From Streptomyces lavendofoliae (GTDB taxonomy: Bacteria; Actinomycetota; Actinomycetes; Streptomycetales; Streptomycetaceae): a stretch of 64,000 bases of DNA. Of this stretch, positions 49,014 to 56,874 are shown piece by piece; positions within the stretch are counted from its first letter, which is position 1, and each line of letters starts with the position of its first letter. The notes under the pieces were generated by a model that ran no database searches, was not told the DNA's origin, and was given only the letters and a program-made list of their open reading frames with translations. The position numbers were made by a program, and so were the translations under genes. The stretch covers positions 186,001 to 250,000 of the forward strand of contig NZ_BMTP01000005.1 in assembly GCF_014649735.1 (NCBI RefSeq), written 5' to 3'.

Positions 49014-50594
49014 ATGGCGCGCGAGTCGGAGTCGGGTCTGCCCATCGAGCCGGTGTACGGGCCGGACGCCCTGAGCGGGTGGGACGCCGACGAGAAACTG
49101 GGCGAACCGGGCTCGTACCCCTTCACGCGCGGTGTCTACCCGACCATGTACACCGGCCGCCCCTGGACGATGCGTCAGTACGCCGGCTTCGGCACCGCCG
49201 TCGAGTCCAACGCCCGCTACAAGCAGCTCATCGCCAACGGCACCATGGGCCTGTCCGTGGCCTTCGACCTGCCGACCCAGATGGGCCACGACAGCGACGC
49301 GCCGATCGCGCACGGCGAGGTCGGCAAGGTCGGCGTGGCCATCGACTCGATCGACGACATGCGCGTGCTGTTCGGCGGCATTCCGCTGGACAAGGTCTCC
49401 ACCTCGATGACCATCAACGCCCCCGCCGCCCTCCTGCTGCTCCTCTACCAACTCGTCGGCGAGGAGCAGGGCGTCCCGGCGGACAAGCTGACGGGCACCA
49501 TCCAGAACGACGTGCTCAAGGAGTACATCGCCCGCGGCACCTACATCTTCCCGCCGAAGCCGTCGCTGCGGCTGATCGCCGACATCTTCAAGTACTGCAA
49601 GGCCGAGATCCCGAAGTGGAACACCATCTCGATCTCCGGCTACCACATGGCGGAGGCCGGGGCATCGCCCGCGCAGGAGATCGCCTTCACCCTCGCCGAC
49701 GGCATCGAGTACGTCCGTACCGCCGTCGCCGCGGGCATGGACGTCGACGACTTCGCGCCCCGCCTGTCGTTCTTCTTCGTCGCCCGCACCACCATCCTGG
49801 AGGAGGTGGCCAAGTTCCGTGCCGCCCGCCGGATCTGGGCGCGGGTCATGCGGGACGAGTTCGGCGCCAAGAACCCCAAGTCGATGATGCTGCGCTTCCA
49901 CACCCAGACGGCGGGCGTGCAGCTGACCGCCCAGCAGCCCGAGGTCAACCTGGTGCGCGTCGCCGTGCAGGGACTGGCCGCGGTCCTCGGCGGCACGCAG
50001 TCGCTGCACACCAACTCCTTCGACGAGGCCATCGCGCTGCCGACCGACAAGAGCGCCCGCCTGGCCCTGCGTACGCAGCAGGTCCTCGCGTACGAGACGG
50101 ACGTCACCGCCACCGTCGACCCGTTCGCCGGGTCGTACGTCATCGAGAAGATGACGGACGAGGTGGAGGCCGCCGCCCTGGAGCTGATGACGAAGGTCGA
50201 GGACCTCGGAGGCGCCGTCAACGCCATCGAGCGCGGCTTCCAGAAGAGCGAGATCGAGCGCTCCGCCTACCGCATCGCCCAGGAGACGGACTCCGGCGAG
50301 CGTGTCGTCGTCGGCGTCAACCGCTACACGCTCAAGGAGGAGGAGCCCTACGAGCCGCTGCGGGTCGACCCGGCGATCGAGGCCCAGCAGGCGGAACGCC
50401 TCGCCGAACTGCGGGCCGGGCGCGACCAGGCGGCGGTGGACGCGGCGCTCGTGGAGCTGAAGAAGGCGGCCGAGGGCACGGACAACGTCCTCTACCCGAT
50501 GAAGGACGCGCTGAAGGCCCGGGCGACGGTCGGCGAGGTCTGCAACGCGCTGCGCGAGGTGTGGGGGACGTACGTCCCGACGGACGCGTTCTGA
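49014..50594 (+). CDS. Adenosylcobalamin-dependent acyl-CoA mutase, catalytic subunit only (526 aa)
   Basis: Large-subunit barrel of the methylmalonyl-CoA mutase superfamily. Seen: [90 protein letters not shown] and [15 protein letters not shown]. By analogy with Propionibacterium MCM, the Tyr (TMYTGRPW) and Arg ([10 protein letters not shown]) that hold the substrate carboxylate are both kept. That favours methylmalonyl- or ethylmalonyl-type CoA over isobutyryl- or 2-hydroxyisobutyryl-CoA, which carry other residues there. The C-terminal cobalamin-binding domain is absent, and no separate small subunit is visible nearby. The exact substrate is unproven. Confidence 0.85.
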   Translation: MARESESGLPIEPVYGPDALSGWDADEKLGEPGSYPFTRGVYPTMYTGRPWTMRQYAGFGTAVESNARYKQLIANGTMGLSVAFDLPTQMGHDSDAPIAHGEVGKVGVAIDSIDDMRVLFGGIPLDKVSTSMTINAPAALLLLLYQLVGEEQGVPADKLTGTIQNDVLKEYIARGTYIFPPKPSLRLIADIFKYCKAEIPKWNTISISGYHMAEAGASPAQEIAFTLADGIEYVRTAVAAGMDVDDFAPRLSFFFVARTTILEEVAKFRAARRIWARVMRDEFGAKNPKSMMLRFHTQTAGVQLTAQQPEVNLVRVAVQGLAAVLGGTQSLHTNSFDEAIALPTDKSARLALRTQQVLAYETDVTATVDPFAGSYVIEKMTDEVEAAALELMTKVEDLGGAVNAIERGFQKSEIERSAYRIAQETDSGERVVVGVNRYTLKEEEPYEPLRVDPAIEAQQAERLAELRAGRDQAAVDAALVELKKAAEGTDNVLYPMKDALKARATVGEVCNALREVWGTYVPTDAF

Positions 50595-50655
50595 CCCGTC
50601 CCGTGTGACGGAACACCGAGGCGGAGTGCCGTACTCACGTGCGACACTCCGCCTC

Positions 50656-51315
50656 ATGCTGGGTGTCACCGATCTGCCGACCTATCTCGCGGGCCTCGTC
50701 CTGATCATTCTGCTGCCGGGGCCGAACTCGCTGTACGTGCTGTCCGTCGCCGCCCGGCGCGGCGTCCGGACCGGGTACGTCGCCGCCTCCGGCGTGTGGT
50801 GCGGCGACACGGTCCTGATGACGCTGTCCGCGGCCGGCGTGGCCTCCCTGCTCCAGGCGAACGCGCTGCTGTTCGGCATCGTGAAGTTCGCGGGCGCCGG
50901 TTACCTGACGTGGCTCGCGGTCGGCATGCTGCGGGCGGCCTGGTCGATGTGGCGGACGCGGCGGGAACGGGTGGCGGAGGAGCTCGGCGAGGCGGCCCCG
51001 GCCCCGGTTTCCGAGCGGCCCTTCCGGCGGGCGTTCGTGATCAGCCTGCTGAACCCCAAGGCGATCCTGTTCTTCATCGCCTTCTTCGTCCAGTTCGTCG
51101 ACCCGGCCTACCAGTACCCCGCGCTGTCCTTCGTGGTGCTCGGCAGCCTCGCGCAGGCGGCGAGCGTCCTCTACCTCACGCTGCTGATCTTCAGCGGTAC
51201 GCACCTGGCCGCCGCGTTCCGCCGCCGCAAGCGGCTGTCAGCCACCGCCACCTCGGCGGCGGGCGCGCTGTTCCTCGGCTTCGCGGTGAAGCTCTCGCTC
51301 GGCAGCGCGGCCTGA
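50656..51315 (+). CDS. LysE-family exporter, LeuE-like (219 aa)
   Basis: Six-helix LysE/RhtB transporter: LGVTDLPTYLAGLVLIILLPGPNSLYVLSVAARRGVRTGYVAASGVWCGDTVLMTLSAAGVASLLQ, then FRRAFVISLLNPKAILFFIAFFVQFVDPAYQYP. Both the PGPN motif and NPKAILFF are hallmarks, and the overall pattern tracks E. coli LeuE (leucine efflux) well. It removes excess amino acid, probably leucine or related. The ATG at 50656 has no ribosome binding site and lies 61 bp after the mutase stop, so it may be leaderless or read through. Followed by the MerR gene after 105 bp. Confidence 0.85.
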   Translation: MLGVTDLPTYLAGLVLIILLPGPNSLYVLSVAARRGVRTGYVAASGVWCGDTVLMTLSAAGVASLLQANALLFGIVKFAGAGYLTWLAVGMLRAAWSMWRTRRERVAEELGEAAPAPVSERPFRRAFVISLLNPKAILFFIAFFVQFVDPAYQYPALSFVVLGSLAQAASVLYLTLLIFSGTHLAAAFRRRKRLSATATSAAGALFLGFAVKLSLGSAA

Positions 51316-51420
51316 CCCGCCGGCGGGCCGGTTCCCGTGCCGGCCCGGACCCCGTGCCGGCCTGGACCCTTGGGCGGGCTTGACCCTGACACCGTGTGAG
51401 GCCGTGTCGTAGGAGGCGTC

Positions 51421-52254
51421 ATGTTCACCATCGGAGACTTCGCCAGACACGGCCGGGTGTCGGTCCGGATGCTGCGCCACTACGACGCCATCGGACTGCT
51501 GCGCCCCGCCCGTGTCGACCCGCACAGCGGCTACCGCTTCTACGAGGCCGGTCAGCTCGCCCGGCTCAACCGCGTCCTCGCCCTGAAGGACCTCGGCCTG
51601 ACCCTCGACCAGGTGCGCTCGATCCTCGACGAACAGGTCGGGCCCGAGGAGCTGCGCGGGATGCTGCGCCTGCGGCAGGCCGAGCTGGAGTCGGCCGTCA
51701 GCGAGGCGGCCGCGCGGCTGGCGCGGGTCGGGGCGAGGCTCCGGGCCATCGAGAGCGAGGGACACATGTCCACCCAGGAAGTCGTCGTCAAGAGCGTTCC
51801 GGGCGTCCGGCTCGCCGAGCTGACCGGCATCGCCGCCGGCTTCGGCCCCGGCGAGATCGGCCCCGTCATCACGCCCCTCTACCGGGAGCTGTGCGCCCGT
51901 CTGGAGGCCGCCGGGGTCACCGGCCTCGGTCCGGGCGTCGCCTACTACGAGGACGCCCCGGCGGGCGACGGCTCCGTCGTCGTCCACGCGGGGATGACGC
52001 TCCCGGCAGGCGTCACCGCCCTGGACGACCCCGAGGTGGCGATCGTCGACCTGCCCGGCATCGACCGGGCGGCGACGGTCGTCCACCGGGGCCCGATGGA
52101 GGACCTGCTGCCCACCGTCCAGACCCTGGCCACCTGGATCGACAGCAACGGCTACCGCTCGGCCGGCTACTCCCGCGAGCTGTACCTGGAGTACGCGGAG
52201 GACCGGACCCGGTGGGTCACGGAGATCCAGGAGCCGGTCGTCAGGACGTCCTGA
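51421..52254 (+). CDS. MerR-family regulator with GyrI-like effector domain (277 aa)
   Basis: N-terminal MerR winged helix (MFTIGDFARHGRVSVRMLRHYDAIGLLRPARVDPHSGYRFYEAGQLARLNRVLALKDLGLTLDQVRSIL), then a coiled helix (RQAELESAVSEAAARLARVGARLRAIESE) and, from about residue 120, a GyrI/BmrR-type small-molecule-binding domain (VVVKSVPGVRLAELTGIAAGF...YSRELYLEYAEDRTRWVTEIQEPV). BmrR-like regulators sense lipophilic drugs and activate efflux. The exporter upstream (LeuE-like) is a possible target but is read in the same direction and not divergent. Followed by a hairpin at 52267. Confidence 0.9.
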   Translation: MFTIGDFARHGRVSVRMLRHYDAIGLLRPARVDPHSGYRFYEAGQLARLNRVLALKDLGLTLDQVRSILDEQVGPEELRGMLRLRQAELESAVSEAAARLARVGARLRAIESEGHMSTQEVVVKSVPGVRLAELTGIAAGFGPGEIGPVITPLYRELCARLEAAGVTGLGPGVAYYEDAPAGDGSVVVHAGMTLPAGVTALDDPEVAIVDLPGIDRAATVVHRGPMEDLLPTVQTLATWIDSNGYRSAGYSRELYLEYAEDRTRWVTEIQEPVVRTS

Positions 52255-52266
52255 ACCGCGCGCCGC

Positions 52267-52291
52267 GCCCGGCCCGCCCGCTGGGCCGGGC
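52267..52291 (+). terminator. Hairpin after the MerR gene
   Basis: GCCCGGCCC (52267-52275) pairs with GGGCCGGGC (52283-52291), loop 7 nt, 13 bp after the stop codon. The remaining 310 bp to the next start (52292-52602) is GC-rich with no supported gene; a less GC-rich patch around 52540-52600 could be the promoter of the remnant gene below. Confidence 0.6.
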
Positions 52292-52602
52292 ACCGGGCCG
52301 GCGCGTCACGCGGGAGCGCCCGCCCGCTCGGCGGACCCGGGAGCCCGAGGCGGCGGCCGGACCCGGCGTCGGGGTGGGCGGCCGGGCAGCGCCCCACCGC
52401 CGGGCGCGCGTCACCGCCCGCGCGCCGTTCCCCGGCGCCCGGCGGCGCGCGAACGCGCAACGCTCCGGCGGACCCGGGCGGGAGGACGCCGCGCGGCGCC
52501 GCGGCGTGACCCGGTGCTCTCCGGACACCGGCCAGACGCTGTTCACCGTTTGTTGCGGCCCCATTGGGCCGGTCGGCCGAACGCCTTCCTAACGTCGTCG
52601 GC

Positions 52603-52881
52603 GTGCCCTCAAGCAACCCCGCAGCGGTGCGGACCGCGGTTCTCGCGGACTCCGACGCCCGATGGAACCGGGGCGCCCCGACGGCGCGCCCCATCACCCC
52701 GCCCGGCCACCGGGTGACCGGCTCCGTGCCGCGCGGCCGGGCCACCCCGGCCGCCCGTCGGCTCGCCGGCGGCCCGCCGCCGCGGCGCGGGGCCCACGTC
52801 GTGCCCGCCGGCCCGGGCCGCGGCTCCCGGCGGTTCCCCGCCGGGTGCGAGGGCGTCGCCGCCGACGCGTCGGCGCTGTGA
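52603..52881 (+). pseudogene. 5' remnant of a DUF6716-type putative glycosyltransferase gene (92 codons)
   Basis: The reading frame PSSNPAAVRTAVLADSDARWNRGAPTARPI then GSVPRGRATPAARRLAGG looks like the N-terminus of the DUF6716 family, which I recall as PSS-PA-LR-AVLADSDTRWKWGALTA and LRGRATPTARQL. The tryptophan-rich motif and the RGRATP block are recognisable but worn, and the frame ends after 92 codons, whereas the family is several hundred residues long. It ends in GTGA overlapping the next gene. I interpret it as a truncated remnant left by deletion. The assignment relies on memory of the family and needs a search. Confidence 0.5.
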
Positions 52882-53981
52882 GCGCCGCGTCCCGCGGCCC
52901 CCGGCCCGCGAACCTGGCGTTCGTCGAGAGCCCCGTGCAGCTGCTGAACGTCCTGGAGTGGGCCCATCACGCCGGCCGCCCGGACCTCCTGGTCGTCGTC
53001 CTGTCGCCCACCGATCCGATGTCGCGCGGCCAGCTGCGGCGGATGGCGGGCCTGGCGCGTGACGAGGGCTTCGCCGTCCGCTGGCAGGAGACGCGGGGCG
53101 ACCGCGGCTCACCGGCGCGGGCGCTGCGGGATCTGGCGCCGTCGCTGGTGCGCGCCGAGCGGGTGGTGGTCGGCGACCCGCTCTCCCGGTACGCGCGGGT
53201 CCTGCTGGCGCTGTGCGGGCCGCGCGCCCTCACGGTGGTCCCCGACGGCACGGCCACCATGGAGTGCGCCGCGCGGCTCGCCCGTGCCGAACGGCTGGTG
53301 CGCCGGCACCGCCGCGACGTGCGGGACCCGCGCGGGCTGCCCCTCACCCCGGTCACCGCACCGGCCCGCCGCCGCCTCGTCCCGGGGCGCCGCCGCGCGG
53401 TCGAGGTGTTCACCGCCCTGCCGGTCGAGCCCCCGCCGGGCGCCTCGGTGACCGTCAACCGGTTGGCCTGGACCCGCGCCCGGTTCGGGCCGCCCCGGCT
53501 GACCCGGGGCGCGGACCTGGTGGGCACCTCGCTGGTGGAGACGGGCGTGCTGGACCCCGACCGGTACGTCGGCGCCGTCGCCGCGCTGGCCGCCGCCCAC
53601 GGGGCGACGCGGTACCTCGCGCACCGGCGCGAGGGCGTGGAGAAGCTGCACCGGCTGGCGGTGGAGACCGGTCTGGAGATCGTCCGTCCCGACCTGCCGC
53701 TGGAGGTGGTCGCCCGGCGCGGCCCGATCGGCCGTACGGTGCTCAGCTTCCCCTCGACGGTGGCGCACACCCTCCCGGCGGCGCTGGCGGGCACCGGCGT
53801 CACGATCACCGTGTGCGGGATAGCGCCGGAGTGGCTGCGCGAGTCCGCCTCGCCGCGCGCGGGGGGCTTCCTGGCCGCCGTGGCCGAGTCCGCCCGCTCG
53901 GCACACGGCCTGTCGCTCACCGGTGCGGGGGACGGCGTGAGACATCTCCCACACGGCCCGATCGTGAGCGCGAACACCTGA
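52878..53981 (+). CDS. Polysialyltransferase-like surface-polymer protein (367 aa)
   Basis: The opening (RPANLAFVESPVQLLNVLEWAHHAGRPDLLVVVLSPTDPMSRGQLRRMAGL) resembles alpha-2,8-polysialyltransferase-like (POLYST) proteins of actinobacterial wall-polymer loci, where a FVESPVQLLNALEW motif is usual. Further signs are VVPDGTATMECAARLA, YLAHRREGVEKLHRLAVETGLEIVRPDLPLEVV and TVLSFPSTVAHTLPAALAGTGV. It lacks membrane helices. Its GTG sits in the stop of the remnant upstream (GTGA). In other streptomycetes such genes sit with NeuA/NeuB-type sugar genes, but none is present here, so its donor sugar is unclear. Confidence 0.7.
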   Translation: MSAASRGPRPANLAFVESPVQLLNVLEWAHHAGRPDLLVVVLSPTDPMSRGQLRRMAGLARDEGFAVRWQETRGDRGSPARALRDLAPSLVRAERVVVGDPLSRYARVLLALCGPRALTVVPDGTATMECAARLARAERLVRRHRRDVRDPRGLPLTPVTAPARRRLVPGRRRAVEVFTALPVEPPPGASVTVNRLAWTRARFGPPRLTRGADLVGTSLVETGVLDPDRYVGAVAALAAAHGATRYLAHRREGVEKLHRLAVETGLEIVRPDLPLEVVARRGPIGRTVLSFPSTVAHTLPAALAGTGVTITVCGIAPEWLRESASPRAGGFLAAVAESARSAHGLSLTGAGDGVRHLPHGPIVSANT

Positions 53982-54143
53982 CCGAAACCCGATCGACAAA
54001 GATCGCCGGATGAGTGAAAAGGCGTGAGCTTACCCACTTCACCTGGCCCTCAAGCCCGCCGTCCAGGGTTTCCTTCCCCTATCGGGCTGAAGTTTTGTAG
54101 ATCACACGTTAGTTGAGGGCCAAACGCGCCTACCCTGTCATGG

Positions 54144-55376
54144 GTGAACAAGGTGATGTCCCGCGACCCCGAAACAGACGTTCCCGGCGATACGCCCCTG
54201 CTCGGCGCGCTGCCAGAGAGCCTGCGCGCCGAGTTGATCGCGTTCCGCCGGGATGTGCACATGCACCCCGAGCTGGGCTTCCAGGAGTTCCGCACCACCG
54301 CGGCGATCAAAACGCGCCTCGAAGCGGCCGGGCTCAGCCCCCGGGTCCTGCCCGGTGGCACGGGGCTGACGTGCGACATCGGGTCGTGGGACGGCGTGCG
54401 TCCCATGCTGGCGATCCGCGCCGACATCGACGCGCTGCCCATCCCGGACACCAAGACGGACGTGCCGTACCGCTCCACGGTCCCGGACCGGGCCCACGCC
54501 TGCGGCCACGACGTGCACACCACCGTGGTCCTCGGGGCCGGACTCGTGCTGGCCGACCTGGCCCGCGAGGGCCGGCTGCCGTGCGCGGTGCGCCTGATCT
54601 TCCAGCCCGCCGAGGAGGTCATGCCGGGCGGCGCGATCACCGCCGTCGACGCCGGTGTGCTGGACGGCGTCGGCCGGATCATCGCCGTGCACTGCGACCC
54701 GCGCGTCGACGTGGGCCGCATCGGGCTGCGCACCGGCCCGATCACCTCCGCCTGCGACCGCCTGGAGGTCACCCTCGACGGGCCCGGCGGCCACACCGCG
54801 CGCCCGCACCTGACCACGGACATGGTCACCGCGGCGGCCCGCGTCGCGGTCGACGCGCCCGCCGTGCTCTCCCGCCGGATCGACACCCGCTCCGGGCTCG
54901 TCCTGACGTGGGGCAGGATCGAGGCGGGGCACGCCCCCAACGTCATCCCCCAGCGCGCCGAGCTGGGCGGCACGGTCCGCTGCCTGGACCTGGAGGCCTG
55001 GCGGCACGCCCCGGACCAGGTGTACGCCGCGATCGACGAGGTGGCGACGCTGCACGGAGCCAAGTGCCAGATCGAGTACGTACGGGGCGTGCCGCCCGTC
55101 GTGAACGACGCCTCGGTGGCCCAGCTGCTGCACGACGCGATGGCCGCGCGGTGCGGCGCGTACGCGATCGAGGACACCGAGCAGAGCCTCGGCGGCGAGG
55201 ACTTCTCCTGGTACATGGAGCACGTCCCCGGCGCGATGGCCCGGCTGGGTGTCCGCCGGCCGGGTGACACGTCCCGACTCGACCTCCACCGGGGCAACTT
55301 CGACATCGACGAGCGGGCGATCCAGGTGGGCGTCGAACTCTTCACCGCCGCCGCCCTCCTCGACGGCCGGGCCTGA
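54144..55376 (+). CDS. M20 family amidohydrolase/peptidase (410 aa)
   Basis: Metal-dependent amidohydrolase of the M20D (hippurate hydrolase-like) type. Motifs: ELIAFRRDVHMHPELGFQEFRTTAAIKTRLE, LAIRADIDALPIPD, HACGHDVHTTVVLGAGLVLADL (metal ligands), IFQPAEEVMPGGAITAV (catalytic Glu) and the late LGGEDFSWYMEHVPG. It removes acyl groups from amino acids or opens small amides in the cytosol. The start is unclear: GTG 54144 lacks a ribosome binding site, so it may be leaderless; GTG/ATG at 54153-54156 are alternatives. Followed by a strong terminator that ends this unit before the nucleoside genes. Confidence 0.9.
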   Translation: MNKVMSRDPETDVPGDTPLLGALPESLRAELIAFRRDVHMHPELGFQEFRTTAAIKTRLEAAGLSPRVLPGGTGLTCDIGSWDGVRPMLAIRADIDALPIPDTKTDVPYRSTVPDRAHACGHDVHTTVVLGAGLVLADLAREGRLPCAVRLIFQPAEEVMPGGAITAVDAGVLDGVGRIIAVHCDPRVDVGRIGLRTGPITSACDRLEVTLDGPGGHTARPHLTTDMVTAAARVAVDAPAVLSRRIDTRSGLVLTWGRIEAGHAPNVIPQRAELGGTVRCLDLEAWRHAPDQVYAAIDEVATLHGAKCQIEYVRGVPPVVNDASVAQLLHDAMAARCGAYAIEDTEQSLGGEDFSWYMEHVPGAMARLGVRRPGDTSRLDLHRGNFDIDERAIQVGVELFTAAALLDGRA

Positions 55377-55385
55377 CCGCCCGGG

Positions 55386-55424
55386 GACGGACCGGGCCGC
55401 CGTCGCGCGGCGGCCCGGTCCGTC
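55386..55424 (+). terminator. Terminator after the amidohydrolase gene
   Basis: GACGGACCGGGCCGCCG (55386-55402) pairs perfectly over 17 bp with 55408-55424, with a 5-nt loop and TGTTTC behind it. One of the clearest intrinsic terminators in the window. Confidence 0.9.
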
Positions 55425-55526
55425 TGTTTCCGGTCACCGCCGGGCAGGAGCCCATTACCCCCGGTGGTGGTGTCGCGAGCGTCACCTGCTGTTCGCGTCG
55501 ATCTGGTAACGGCTACCGAACAGGCC

Positions 55527-55554
55527 TTTACCTGACATCTACGCGCGTTACGAT
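55527..55554 (+). promoter_or_regulatory. Probable promoter of the nucleoside-binding protein gene
   Basis: TTTACC (55527-55532) and TACGAT (55549-55554) are separated by 16 bp, close to the principal sigma factor consensus. Transcription would start near 55561, about 50 nt before the TTG. The palindrome at 55538-55551 fills the spacer and the first part of the -10 box. Confidence 0.5.
55538..55551. promoter_or_regulatory. Candidate operator A of the nucleoside regulon
   Basis: TCTACGCGCGTTAC is 11 of 14 identical to the palindrome TCTACGCGCGTAGA. It covers the spacer and -10 start of the promoter above. Binding there would block RNA polymerase. It matches sites B (56781) and C (61419). Confidence 0.5.
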
Positions 55555-55609
55555 CGCCGCGAAACCAGCGCCGAGAAGAGGCGCTTAGGTCAGGTTGAAG
55601 GAGCCTCCC

Positions 55610-56653
55610 TTGCGCCGGATCACCAGGATCGCAACCGTGGGCGTCGCGTCCGCGGCACTCGCACTCAGCGCCACCGCATGTGGCGGAAAGTCGTCGTCCA
55701 GCGGCGACAACAAGGACCCCAAGGCGGCCATCGCGTACGACATCGGCGGTCGCGGCGACCAGTCCTTCAACGACGCCGCCTTCGCCGGCCTGGAGAAGGC
55801 CGAGAAGGACCTCGACATCAAGGGCACGGAGGCCGAGCCCAGCGAGGGCGAGGGTGACCCGGACAAGGTCCAGCGCCTGACCGAGCTGGCCCGCGCCGGC
55901 AACAACCCGGTCATCGGTGTCGGCTTCGCGTACGCGCCCGCCATCGCCGAGGTCGCGCCGAAGTTCCCGAAGACCACCTTCGGCCTGATCGACGACACCT
56001 CGAAGACCGGCAAGAACATCGCCAATCTGGTCTTCAGCGAGGAGCAGGGCTCCTACCTGGCCGGTGTCGCCGCCGCCAAGGTGACCAAGTCCAAGACCGT
56101 CGGCTTCATCGGCGGTGTAGAGACCCCGCTCATCAAGAAGTTCGAGGCGGGCTTCGTCCAGGGCGTCAAGGACACCAACAAGAGCGTCAACGTCAAGGTC
56201 CAGTACCTGACGCAGCCGCCGGACTTCGGTGGCTTCGCCAAGCCGGACCTCGGCAAGGCCGCCGCCGAGGGCCAGATCGACGCGGGCGCCGACGTCATCT
56301 ACGCCGCCGCCGGTCTCGCCGGTTCGGGCTCCATCGAGGCCGCCGCCAAGGCCAAGAAGTGGGCGATCGGCGTCGACTCCGACCAGTACAACCAGAAGGG
56401 CCTCGCGGCCTACAAGGAGTACATCCTCACCTCGGTGACCAAGGACGTCTCCGACTCCGTCTACAACCTGATCAAGTCGGTCAAGGACGGCAAGCCGCAG
56501 AGCGGTGAGATCCGCTACGGCCTGGACAAGGACGGCGTGGGCCTGGCCACCTCGAACCCGGCCTTCACCAAGCTGACCGACGTGACCGCCGCGGTGGACA
56601 AGGCCAAGGCCGACATCATCGCCGGCAAGATCAAGGTCAAGACCGCTCCGTAA
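55610..56653 (+). CDS. BMP-family nucleoside-binding lipoprotein (347 aa)
   Basis: Substrate-binding lipoprotein of the BmpA/PnrA group. The signal RRITRIATVGVASAALALSATAC ends in a lipobox. The mature domain has AIAYDIGGRGDQSFNDAAFAGLEKAEKDL, NPVIGVGFAYAPAIAEVAPKFP, FSEEQGSYLAGVAAAKVTKSKTVGFIGGVETPLIKKFEAGFVQGV and VIYAAAGLAGSGSIEAA. The family takes purine or pyrimidine nucleosides outside the cell and hands them to the ABC channel encoded downstream. The start is TTG 55610, six bases after AAGGAG; the upstream TTG at 55595 overlaps this site. Confidence 0.92.
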   Translation: MRRITRIATVGVASAALALSATACGGKSSSSGDNKDPKAAIAYDIGGRGDQSFNDAAFAGLEKAEKDLDIKGTEAEPSEGEGDPDKVQRLTELARAGNNPVIGVGFAYAPAIAEVAPKFPKTTFGLIDDTSKTGKNIANLVFSEEQGSYLAGVAAAKVTKSKTVGFIGGVETPLIKKFEAGFVQGVKDTNKSVNVKVQYLTQPPDFGGFAKPDLGKAAAEGQIDAGADVIYAAAGLAGSGSIEAAAKAKKWAIGVDSDQYNQKGLAAYKEYILTSVTKDVSDSVYNLIKSVKDGKPQSGEIRYGLDKDGVGLATSNPAFTKLTDVTAAVDKAKADIIAGKIKVKTAP

Positions 56654-56677
56654 CCGCGCGGCCGCGACCAGGTCCGC

Positions 56678-56715
56678 GGGTCCGGAGGGGTGGTACGAGC
56701 CGCCCCTCCGGACCC
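56678..56715 (+). terminator. Attenuator-like hairpin between binding protein and ATPase genes
   Basis: GGGTCCGGAGGGG (56678-56690) pairs over 13 bp with CCCCTCCGGACCC (56703-56715). It lies 25 bp after the lipoprotein stop and 160 bp before the ATPase start. It probably reduces read-through so that more binding protein than transporter is made, or ends the transcript and stabilises it. Confidence 0.75.
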
Positions 56716-56780
56716 CGGTCATGTTCCGCCCCGTACGTACCCCACCGGGGGTCGCCCCCCGGTTTCTTCCCTTCGCCGTC

Positions 56781-56794
56781 GCTACGCGCGTAGA
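56781..56794. promoter_or_regulatory. Candidate operator B of the nucleoside regulon
   Basis: GCTACGCGCGTAGA contains the perfect 12-bp palindrome CTACGCGCGTAG (56782-56793). It lies 81 bp upstream of the ATPase start, after the attenuator-like hairpin, so the transporter genes may have their own regulated promoter here. I see GATAAC nearby (56809) but no clear -35. Confidence 0.6.
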
Positions 56795-56874
56795 GCCCTC
56801 CGTGGCGCGATAACTTCGGCACCTGCCCCCTGCTCCCGCTCCTGAAGCTCCTTTCCCGCCAAGGAGAGTGCGTC

